This document shows positions 1 through 7,908 of a stretch of DNA of 22,817 nucleotides, in pieces; the first letter of the stretch is position 1; every line of letters begins with the position of its first letter. The stretch lies in assembly GCA_008931825.1 (NCBI GenBank), contig QXVZ01013437.1, positions 1 to 22,817 on the forward strand, given 5' to 3'. The notes beneath the pieces are model-generated. The model did no database searches and had not been told where the DNA came from. It saw only the letters and a list, made by a program, of their open reading frames with translations. Source of the DNA: Phallusia fumigata (Eukaryota; Chordata; Ascidiacea; Phlebobranchia; Ascidiidae). Position numbers and translations under genes: made by a program.

Positions 1-589
1 TGATAAAAAGGGATGGTGACAGACACAAAGAAAAGTGCCCAACATTGCGGGTTGCTGCAAATTTTTTCACAAAATTAGTACCAAGCAAAAAACTGTAATA
101 TGGGTCACTTAGGGCCTAAGTAAGTGACGTAACAGTACGTACAATACACGTCATTTGAAATTTCACCATCTTGCCTGGGCCTCTAGTGAGAAAGCAAGAC
201 GTTGTGGCAACCCAGTAAAACGCGATAATTTAAACCAGTGGTTCCGAACATGGACGCCGGTGCCCCGTGGGGGCGTTTGGTGGCATTGAGGGGGTGATGG
301 AGAATAAATAAGCGATTGTGGGGGGAGGGAGCGCTGAGAGACAACTGGGCAGCTAAAACGGAATACAACGACAGTGCAAATTTGTCAAACATCTCAAACG
401 ACCAATATAATTGGTCACATTATTTTTTACCTCCAACTTATTGCGAATTTTAATGCTGAAAAAATTATTCATTTTAATTTTTGTCTCTCGAGGGTTAAGC
501 TTTCAAATCACCTTGTTGTTCAGGGGAAAGTACAACAAAGAATATTGAGAAACAACGGTTTAAAATAACCTGGTGGCTTGGTTTTACAG
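1..589. other. Upstream non-coding stretch, no gene seen
   Basis: Apart from a hAT-like terminus at 236, I see nothing I can call. Short open frames here (for example a minus-strand one at 183-392) have no start context, splice context or recognisable protein. If gene 1 has a signal-peptide exon it is not evident here and probably lies further left. Confidence 0.5.
236..330 (+). mobile_element. hAT-like transposon terminus (truncated)
   Basis: The sequence begins CAGTGGTTCCGAAC, the typical terminal motif of hAT elements and their non-autonomous derivatives, followed by GC-rich sequence unlike its AT-rich surroundings. The 8 bases just before it (228-235) are ATTTAAAC, identical to the left target site of the complete element at 9258. 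I see no matching right end, so this is a remnant; the right limit given is arbitrary. Confidence 0.4.
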
Positions 590-755
590 GCATTTGACCA
601 CACAGAAATGGGGGCCCAACCCCTTGCCGTATTTCAAGGTCGTTACCCTCAAGGTCACACGGACACTGTGGCTACATTTCACAACAAACTTCACGGGATC
701 TGCAACAGAATATCGGGAAGACGGAAATTCACATTTTACATCCAAATCGAAACAG
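590..755 (+). CDS. Candidate upstream exon of the CUB-ZP gene (frame uncertain)
   Basis: The exon is bounded by an acceptor (TTTTACAG at 582-589) and a donor (CAG|GTAATG at 756). Two frames are open. The frame with codons starting at 590 ends in phase 1, exactly what the next exon at 1039 needs. The other frame ends in phase 0, so it does not join directly, but it contains TLWLHFTTN, which resembles the ELYVKFTTD segment of this gene's own CUB domain. It could therefore be the tail of an earlier CUB domain joined through an unseen small exon. Coding status is likely; the frame is not settled. Confidence 0.45.
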
Positions 756-3700
756 GTAATGGAATTTCGTCATAAACTATTTTTATCCACAATTTTTTAC
801 AGCTAATAAAAGTTTTTTTTTAAGTTGTCCCAATTTGGATGTATAAAGCTGCCAAGGTTGTAGTTTGCTGTATATTTTTGTCAATTTTTAATGCGATTCT
901 ACAGAAATTTCAAACAAAAAATCCATGCTTTTGGGGAAGTTTGAAAAAGACGACATTGTTTTTTGCAAGAGATGGCATAGCTGGTTACTTTGGATAATTT
1001 ACCAAATTTTGCATTCAAAACCATCTTTTCTTTTGTAGTTTATCCGGTTTGTGACAAAGCAACGCTGATGGCTGTCAGTACGAAAGGTGTTATATCATCA
1101 CCGGGTTTCGAACTGGGCTTCTACCCCAACAACGCTTATTGTGAGTGGCACATCGTTGCTCACAATCCAGCTGCTGTGAGACTAAGATTCGTGAACTTTA
1201 ACCTCGAAAGTGACTGGGACGTTTTGACGGTAAGTTTGTTTGTCTAAATTTTAGCCTCGCCGCCTTAATGCGTTGTGGTCATGACGAAATTGCAGTACAG
1301 TCAGAATTGTTTTAGATTTTTGTGATTCTTATTTTGTTGAAACCATTCGTTTCAATTGGTCGAAGTGACACCACTCGAGTTTTTACCCAGAACACCAGTT
1401 AAAGGCCCAACTAGAACCCACAACCGTAGAAGTTGTACCGCCAGAAATTTCCTGTTTAAAGTCAGGTAGAAATTGATGTACCAGAAGTTCTTTTGTAAAA
1501 TCGTTGGGTAAGACGACATGAATAAAAGAACCCCAAAACCCACAATAAAAACACAATGGGCACCCAGATCAAATTTGGTTCAGCCAACTCGCTTTTTGTA
1601 AAGAAAAAAAACTTTTAAAAGTTCCGGCCAAAACCGGTCCAAACCAGTTCAAACTGAAATATTCTAGCGAAAACCGCCCAAAAACTGAAATTTTCTTCCA
1701 ATTTTTGACCCCCCAAAACCGAAAATTGAGCAAGGCTATAGTCTTGGTGTTTTTTCGAAAATCGGGTCAAAATTTTAACTTTTCAACGAATTTGCTGCAA
1801 AAGTTTACTGCCACGTCTTGACCAATATACTCAAGCGGAAAAATCCTATAGGTTTTTGATGGCCGAGACCGCACTGGCGAGCGTCGTCTCTACCGGTCCG
1901 GACATTTAAGGGGCAGCCGTCTACCTGACGTCATATCCATACGCCATGAGCTGTACGTTAAATTCACGACCGATGGAAAAATCAACAAACGTGGATTTTT
2001 GGCTTATTATTCAGGTTTGTTAATTTTAAGATTAAACCAGTTGTTCCCAACCTTTTTGGATGCATTCCCCCTTTGCTTATTTTAGAACTTTTCATTCCTC
2101 CCCTACCAGACAAGAAGCAATATAAAGTAATATAAAAAGTAGACTAACTTAATTGCACTTTTGCAGGTTTTTACTTAACAGACAAGCTTTCGAAAGTTTG
2201 TACTTTTGTTTAAAACTTGTTAAAATCTTTAAAGACACAAAAAATGTCAGGAATTGTGCATCAAAAAAGTATGTCAAAGCCAAAATGTCATCAGATCGCA
2301 TAAACAGGTGGTTTCACCAGCCGTAACCATACATTGAAAGTTTATGATGTGTTGTCTACTTGCTATGTTTTTATCACAGAATACACCTATCCCACAACCA
2401 TCGAATGTTCACTTACAAACATTATGGTTAGGTAAGTTTGGGTGCTACGTTGGGTAAACGTTGGGCTGTTTTTTCTGAATTCAAAAAATTGTTTCTAGCC
2501 TATGTCAGAAAGTTGGTATGCAGTAAATACATTGCAAAGTAAACGCTTCATCAATTGTGTTGGTTTTCACTGATGAAGTAACAAGCTCCCTGGCAGTTAT
2601 GTTTTTATTTCAGCTACTTTTAGAGTCCGTGTTCCTAAACTGTTTGTGGCTGATGAAATAAAAATCAAGAAAAATTTTTGCAAACCGGCGTAACAGTAAC
2701 TTAGCCATCATTGCGTAGCTGCAGCGCGTTCAACCTTGATCCACCAATTGTTCCCTTAACCTTTTGTGCCTCATACCGTTCTCACCTGGCGCAGCTATTT
2801 CCGACCTGGTGATTAATTTAGTGCAATTGTGTCGCTATGTTTTCTTTCACCAAGCGAAATAAATTCAACTCAAGTCATTGCCAAAGACTGCCCAAAAATC
2901 CAACAGAGGATGTACCATTTATTTGCACAATGTGCGCAAAAATGCACGCGCATTTTTTCAAAAATGTGCAAGCACCGAAATGTGCGCGCACATTCTCTAA
3001 AAATCTTGAAATGTGTAGGCAAAACACACTTAAACTAACAATTCCGAAAGATTAGATTGGGCATCTGCAAAAATTATGAGGCTTTGTATTTGTTCCTTTT
3101 AGTGTTGGCACGAATGAGCTACGTGAGTTACAACACCACGACCAAGATGAACTGGTAGTATCTAGGTTAGCTGAAAGCGTGTGGCATTCCGTGCCGAAAT
3201 CATGCCGACAAACAACGTTAACCACACCAACCGTTGTGAAATTTGACTTTCATCCACCTCAGTGTGATGTCGATGTGACGGTAAGGGTTGAAAATGATGT
3301 TTGAAGTTTTGTTCTTTGTGTTTCAAGTTTATGTCGATAACCTGGTTCACAGTATTGAGTTGTGTTGTGCGTACCACGGTACCATATGCAGTTTTACCTT
3401 GTTGCGAAGGGCGTAACGTGCCTCTGTACAGTGCTATTGAATGATTTTTGCTGCATACCGTACTGCAGCGTGCTGCCTTCCTTGGTGAAGAGGCAGTATC
3501 AGTTTTATTTTAAAATTTTTGTTCAAATAACAACAGTGCAACCATTCAAACATAATAAACAGTGGTATGCCCAAATGTTTATGTACAACATAAATTGTCA
3601 AATATTTCCCTTTGCAGCTTACAGTTAAAGCTGACCTAATATTTTACAGTGGAATTACACCAGCCACTCTGCTGAACTGGTTTTCCGAATACGCAAATTG

Positions 3701-6700
3701 GGGAAAATGGAACACAACGTCATTGCGCTGAAGTGTCAAGTCCAGCATCCAAAAATCAAGTCAGCACAAAATTTATTTTCACCACAAATAGTGGTTTAAT
3801 TTGTCACTTTTACTTTTTTGCTAATAATGGACTAAAAAACAAGTTTCTTTTTTTCGCTTTGTTAAAGTAGCAAGTGGACTATAACTTTAGGAGTTTGCTA
3901 CAACAAGTTCTATTAGCGATTTCAAACCAAATCCACATTGTAGAACTTTCCTAATCTTAGATTAAACCTGAACGAGATGCGCTCGACACTAGAGGTCAGT
4001 ATGGTGGCGTCCAGTGAGGAAGATTTCTATCCGACGATTGGAAACTTTAACCCAAGTGTTGCTGGGGAGCTGATCTACGTTCGAGGAAGATCGAAACAGC
4101 TCTATACGGATCTTAAACTACAAGTATGCTTATATATTTGCTTCCCCGCTGTCGTTTCTTTAGTGAGGTAATAGTCGTCACAAAAAAACAATAATTTTAA
4201 CCTCAATAAGCTGCAGAAGCAGAGTTGTGTTTTGTGTATTCCAGAGATTTTTTGCTAAACTTATTTAATAACTGCAGCTTCTTTAACTTTAAAATAAAAA
4301 TATCGCAGTGACAAAAGTCCACCAAGTTCTTCAAACTAGCCTTGTTTGTAAGTTTACGGACTGTTCGCGCAAAATGCCTGTAAGCGTATTGACGTGGTAA
4401 GCGTGTTCAAACTACCTGTTTCAGGCGTATTGGCAATCGGAGATCTCCAATACGCCCTTTTTCAAAAATGAGAGAAATGCGTGTCGATTAAACGTATCAA
4501 ATACGCTTAAAAGCGCCATGTAAATTAATAGGCTTAGTGTTTGTGCATGGGTGCTTACCTTGGGTTGTGATAGCAGTGATGAGTTGTTGCATGGGTGAGG
4601 TTTTAGCTGGGACAGTTCCGGTGTACAAGCGAAGTCCCCGCAAAGCAAGTGTTCCAAAATTTGTTTTTGTGTAAATTGATTACCAATCAGAAACATGTTT
4701 GACAGACACATTCTTTAGCGTTTAGTGATGTGATATCGCAAGTGTAACCATCACTAACACTGTATAAAAAATACGTTCTAAAAAGTTAACGTAACCAGTT
4801 AAGGTGCGCAACCTATTAAAACTGGTTGTTTTGGGGTAACGGCCGGGTTAAAGGTCACCTAAAAGGTCACGCCTATAGAAAAGTATGTTGCCTTTAGTTA
4901 AGATGATTTTTACGATGTGGCGATATTGAATTTTTTTGTTGCTTTTTTTTGTTGCTTACAAAATATTTGTCGTTTTAATGTTGTTTAGACTAAAACTTGT
5001 TACGTGTCGGAGAATACGACTTCGAATGACGCAGTGGGACTGCCATTAATATCAGATGGGTGAGTAGTAATTTTAAAACGTAAAAAACTCTAGCAGTGAA
5101 ATTTGCTTTGCTTTTATGGTGACCACGAGACTAAGCCTAAATTTTAGTTGCTTATCAGGAACTAACTAATTTGGTTGGCCCCGAAAGGTGTTTTAGATGT
5201 TAAAACAAAAAAAACACAAAATAAAGTTTTTTTCAACCTATTTGTGATTATGCACCTTTTTCAGTTGTCCAACCAACCATCTTTTCGAAACGGAGTTTCT
5301 GGATGGTGGCGATTCGAATGTCGTAGAAATACGCTTCCGCTCCTTCGCTTGGTCGGATGACCGGGTCAATTCCACCGTGAAGTCGATACGGATCCGATGC
5401 GATTTCGTTTTATGTCGGAATGACAACGCCGCCTGCTTTCCTGTGAGTTATGACATTAAACTTACACATATCGTTTTCCCAAGTGGTGCAAAATATTACC
5501 AGGCCAGGGGTCTCAAAAACAATTATCTTCGTGGGCCAAGTAAAAACTTCGAAGTAACTGGAGATCCGTATTATGGGAACTTAAAGGGCCAATAGCGCCA
5601 TTTAGTGACGCAACAATCGCAATAGCTGGTGTCAGAAAAGGCTATTAGAGCTTTTTCCTTTAAAACCTTGCATCCGTTTATAGCTATTTGACCTTTGGAA
5701 TAACTGTATCATACTGACTCGCTGGCGGGGCACTTTAATCGTCCCCAAGTAAACAAATGCTTTCACTGAAAGGTCGGGTGTTAAAATTACGGTTGTTCGA
5801 AAATAAGTTTAACTGGCTCGTTACTGTAGCATTTGAACGTCGTTTTTACCAAACATAGAACTGTGGCGCCAGAGTAAAACGAGACATCGGCACAGCTGAA
5901 ACCATGAATCATACGTCATCAACAACTCTACAGACTGTTTCTGGTGTGGAATCTGCTTCAGGTTATAGCAACTGTTCGTTGGTGAGTATGAACAATTATG
6001 TCCATTATTATAGATAGTGAAGCGTTGTTTGTGTGACTAAAGTAGAACGGAATTGATAAGTGAATAATTAGTACGGGCTTGCTAAACTTGGTGTTGCGTG
6101 GCTTGGGAAAAGTTATCCCCTATATTTAAAGGGCGCAACATCCACTGCCCTCTTCGTTCATTACGTTACCGACGAAAAATTGTTGCTTCAGAATGGGACA
6201 AAATGCGAGCAAACATGTCAAGTAGTCGATGGAACATTGGTACAGTGTACTTGCCGTGAGGGATTCGTTCTTCGCGTAGACGGGACAACATGCATAAGTA
6301 AGTTTCAAGAATATGACGTGTTCCAGGGGTCTGGCACGCCACGTGATCTTCGATTGTTTTATCGTTAAGTGCTTTGCAAATGCAACAAAGTGGCAGAAAG
6401 CACGTGTAAATCAGGTTTTTACGGATTTAAAATGCATTGCAATACAGTTTTGTGCCAAGCGTAGTGTCATCTTTGTTATTTTTCTCATGTAAAGTAAAGT
6501 GCAACTGCAGCGACGATCTACAAAGCGCGCATTGCAACAACTATAGCCTACTAGGTGCAGAAACGTAAAGCAATGTCGTCGTCAACATGGTACGCAAAGT
6601 TATTAACATTTTGAAACAATTTGTAACTGGGACATTGCGTTCAACCCCCGGCGTAGTTGTTTCTGTCCTGGCTTCTACGTTAGTATGACGTCATAGCTGG

Positions 6701-7157
6701 TTACTAAATACCATTTTGTGAGGTTTTATAGAGAGTTCATTAGACGATTTTACCGAAAAGGCGCAACGATTGCTTGTTTAATAATAGTCAAAATTAATTT
6801 GGGAACCAGCTTAATTTTTCAAATATGCAGAAGTATTGAATCCATAACCTACCTATATCGAGTTTCTCAGCTGTATTCCTGGAATAGTTTCAACAAGGTA
6901 TTACGCAATGGCACAAGAAACTGTCTAAGAATGGATAGAAGAGCAGCACTATTTCATTTATGGTATTGCTACAATTTTTCTATGCTTTTGTCACAGAAAG
7001 CGTCCATCACATCAGTGACATCTTTCTGAATGTCAACAAACGAGTTTACCTTGTTGTGGTCTGTGTGTTGTTTGGAATCACTCTCATCGGATTCGTATGT
7101 CTCATCGGAACTCTGATTCGGCGAAGATCGCTGCTCAGAAATTTCCAGTTGCTGTAA
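590..7157 (+). CDS. CUB-ZP-EGF transmembrane protein (5' partial)
   Basis: Proposed exons are 590-755, 1039-1229, 1852-2014, 2380-2431, 3103-3280, 3650-3759, 3961-4123, 4989-5059, 5265-5442, 5859-5981, 6192-6297 and 6997-7157. Together they give 1662 nt, 553 residues and a TAA stop, with every phase consistent. Visible order: CUB domain (about residues 60-174), ZP domain (about 181-430), RVKR furin-type site (429-432), N-glycosylation-type sequons, EGF-like module (463-499), hydrophobic helix (517-541) and a short tail starting RRR. ZP domains polymerise into extracellular filaments after cleavage at such a site; CUB domains bind protein or carbohydrate ligands. The CUB+ZP pairing recalls vertebrate CUZD1 and DMBT1 and supports an extracellular-matrix or vitelline-coat-type role, but orthology is not shown. 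No signal peptide is visible because the 5' end is missing. Confidence 0.85.
1039..2014 (+). other. CUB domain, encoded by two exons
   Basis: Exon 1039-1229 holds the first half: a first cysteine in PVCDKAT, the ISSPGF turn, then CEWHI and LRFVNFNLE. It splits after DVLT. Exon 1852-2014 continues with VFDG, giving the hallmark LTVFDG, and ends with ELYVKFTTD and GFLAYY, the classical CUB closing strand. The phase-0 junction is exact. Only two cysteines are evident (PVC and YCEW); the second disulphide pair common in CUB domains is missing, as happens in some family members. Confidence 0.85.
1361..1745 (+). repeat. C/A-rich, G-poor intronic patch
   Basis: Within the intron 1230-1851, the + strand is rich in CCAAAAC, CCCAAAAC and AAACCGG-like words in loose tandem, with marked depletion of G between about 1500 and 1700. 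It may be a decayed repeat. No element ends or coding potential are seen. Confidence 0.3.
2038..2130 (+). mobile_element. hAT-like transposon terminus (truncated)
   Basis: It begins CAGTTGTTCCCAACC, a close match to canonical hAT ends, and the preceding 8 bases (2030-2037) are GATTAAAC, similar to the ATTTAAAC before the other hAT ends in this window. It lies in the intron 2015-2379. No opposite terminus was found; the right limit is approximate. Confidence 0.45.
2565..2658 (+). ncRNA. Box C/D snoRNA-like candidate in an intron
   Basis: In the intron 2432-3102, a box C-like CTGATGA (2570-2576; the consensus first base is a purine) and a box D CTGA (2650-2653) lie 84 nt apart end to end. They are directly flanked by TTTCA (2565-2569) and TGAAA (2654-2658), which can form a 5-bp terminal stem. 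This is the expected geometry of an intronic C/D snoRNA. Internal C' and D' boxes are not convincing and no target is recognised, so chance remains likely. Confidence 0.2.
2690..2874 (+). mobile_element. SINE-like repeat copy 1
   Basis: The 3' part (about 2817-2874) matches a second place in the window (about 19255-19320): TTAGTGC, ATTGTG, CGCTA, TTTCTTTC, AAGCGAAATAAA, then TCAACTCAA. The shared terminus followed by a short ACTCA-type tail is what a 3'-anchored SINE with a simple-repeat tail looks like. The upstream limit is a guess, since the copies diverge there. Confidence 0.5.
2979..2994. repeat. 16-bp perfect palindrome of alternating purine-pyrimidine core
   Basis: AATGTGCGCGCACATT is fully self-complementary, and its centre TGTGCGCGCACA alternates purine and pyrimidine for 12 bases. 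Related words (TGTGCGCA at 2931-2938, TGCACGCGCA at 2943-2952) lie just upstream, forming a loose cluster directly after the SINE-like copy. Confidence 0.6.
4124..4988. other. Large intron of the CUB-ZP gene
   Basis: Contains the nested inverted repeat at 4381-4509 and a short AACCAGTT/AACTGGTT hairpin near 4793-4829. No exon with matching phase was found between the flanking exons, which join directly in phase 0. The minus-strand open frame at 4421-4711 shows no family features. Confidence 0.6.
4381..4509. repeat. Nested inverted repeat built on GCGTATT words
   Basis: The outer arms TAAGCGTATT (4381-4390) and AATACGCTTA (4500-4509) are perfect 10-bp complements. Inside them GGCGTATTGG (4424-4433) and CCAATACGCC (4447-4456) form a second perfect 10-bp stem with a 13-nt loop. 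Further related words (GCGTGTT, ATGCGTG, ACGTATC) lie between. It could be a small foldback element or a structured intronic RNA. Confidence 0.6.
5505..5560 (+). mobile_element. hAT-like terminus fragment
   Basis: CAGGGGTCTCAAAAAC followed by CGTGGGCC resembles a common hAT terminal consensus. It lies in the intron 5443-5858. No matching right end or target-site duplication was seen, so the call is tentative. Confidence 0.35.
5859..7157 (+). other. Post-cleavage tail: EGF-like module and transmembrane anchor
   Basis: Exon 5859-5981 starts with the last ZP cysteine and the RVKR site and ends in a first EGF cysteine (NCSL). Exon 6192-6297 supplies the other five (KC, TC, QC, TC and TTC), giving spacing C-x6-C-x3-C-x9-C-x1-C-x12-C (residues 463, 470, 474, 484, 486, 499). 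Exon 6997-7157 encodes a linker, a helix starting VYLVVVCVLFG and a tail starting RRR. The EGF module therefore lies on the membrane side of the furin site. Confidence 0.8.
6298..6996. other. Intron of the CUB-ZP gene
   Basis: A 699-bp phase-1 intron. It holds a perfect TGACGTCA octamer at 6686-6693 and a CAGGGGTCTGGCACGCC segment near 6325 that resembles a hAT end. The open frame at 6718-7029 has no recognisable features and overlaps the final exon in another frame. Confidence 0.6.
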
Positions 7158-7181
7158 AAATTATCACATTTTTTGTGAAGC

Positions 7182-7187
7182 AATAAA
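7182..7187 (+). terminator. Polyadenylation signal of the CUB-ZP gene
   Basis: AATAAA lies 24 bases after the TAA stop at 7155-7157, giving a very short 3' UTR. Confidence 0.7.
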
Positions 7188-7908
7188 AGTAGATACAAAT
7201 TAAAAACAATTGTTGTCATTTTCCCAAATCAGTGCTCTTCAACTACTTTGGCATCATGGAGTTTGGCAAACATAACAGAACCCGCTTTCAAACAAAACTA
7301 GTCTACACTCATTACATACAAAGAAAAACGTATATTTTCTAATAACACCCTTTCCGCATAGATGTAGTCAAACAGAATTATGCACCACATTCAATGTTGC
7401 TAATTTTATGATTCATTGGCTTGGACTTAGAGCTGACAGAACCCCTGTGAGTTCTTTTCGGAACACTGGGGTTCCGCGGGATCTAGTTCGAAGAGGCCTG
7501 TTCTAAATGGGCTAGGCTGCAATAAAAAACTCTCAAAGGTATTTCTTCATTCGATATGACATCACAAAGCAAATAATGACGTATTGACTGGTGTATATTG
7601 TTCTAATTGTGACGTCATGGAATAAATCATATTCAGCCATGATCAAAAAAATGATTTTTTAGTTCAGTTATGTGCGTCTTAAAAAAATACAAACTGCAGT
7701 GTTACGTAACAATGGAAAATGTTTGACAAACCTCAGAATGCATTTTAATTTGGCGGGTAAATGTTTAACGGTGATTGGGAGTGAAAATATTGTTCTTCCC
7801 GCCAAATTAGATTTGTTTTGAAAGTAAGTCTACATTAAACATTAACAATTTTTGCTCTTGTCTTTCTTTTGCGTTAAATTTAATCTGATACTGCTTGGGT
7901 AATTTATC
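7188..7908 (+). other. Intergenic region between the CUB-ZP gene and CFAP100
   Basis: Holds the candidate promoter elements listed separately and a CAGTGCTCTTCAACTAC segment near 7231 that may be a decayed hAT end. No coding exon is seen. The two genes lie head to tail, and the spacing is too wide for the tight spacing of tunicate operons. Confidence 0.6.
7610..7808 (+). promoter_or_regulatory. Candidate CFAP100 promoter element cluster
   Basis: Within 300 bp upstream of the CFAP100 start codon lie several perfect palindromic or paired motifs: a cAMP-response-type TGACGTCA (7610-7617), GTTACGTAAC (7701-7710, containing the bZIP site TTACGTAA), GTTTGACAAAC (7721-7731, forkhead-like), and an inverted pair AATTTGGCGGG (7747-7757) and CCCGCCAAATT (7798-7808) that match E2F sites. 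Binding is inferred from motif shape only. No clear RFX X-box was found. Confidence 0.4.

Larger units (their letters stand above)
2380..5981 (+). other. ZP domain and consensus furin cleavage site, encoded by eight exons
   Basis: The ZP-N half carries four cysteines (in TIEC, PKSC, PQCDV and ALKC). The ZP-C half follows, with EVSMVASSEEDF, GELIYVRG and then six cysteines in KTC, DGCP, IRC, VLC, AACF and NCG. The DGCP step followed by FRSFAW and IRIRC is diagnostic of ZP-C. ARVKRD directly after the last cysteine is an R-x-K-R consensus furin site at the usual place. Exons run 2380-2431, 3103-3280, 3650-3759, 3961-4123, 4989-5059, 5265-5442 and 5859-5981; the domain begins at the end of the CUB linker. 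Confidence 0.85.
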
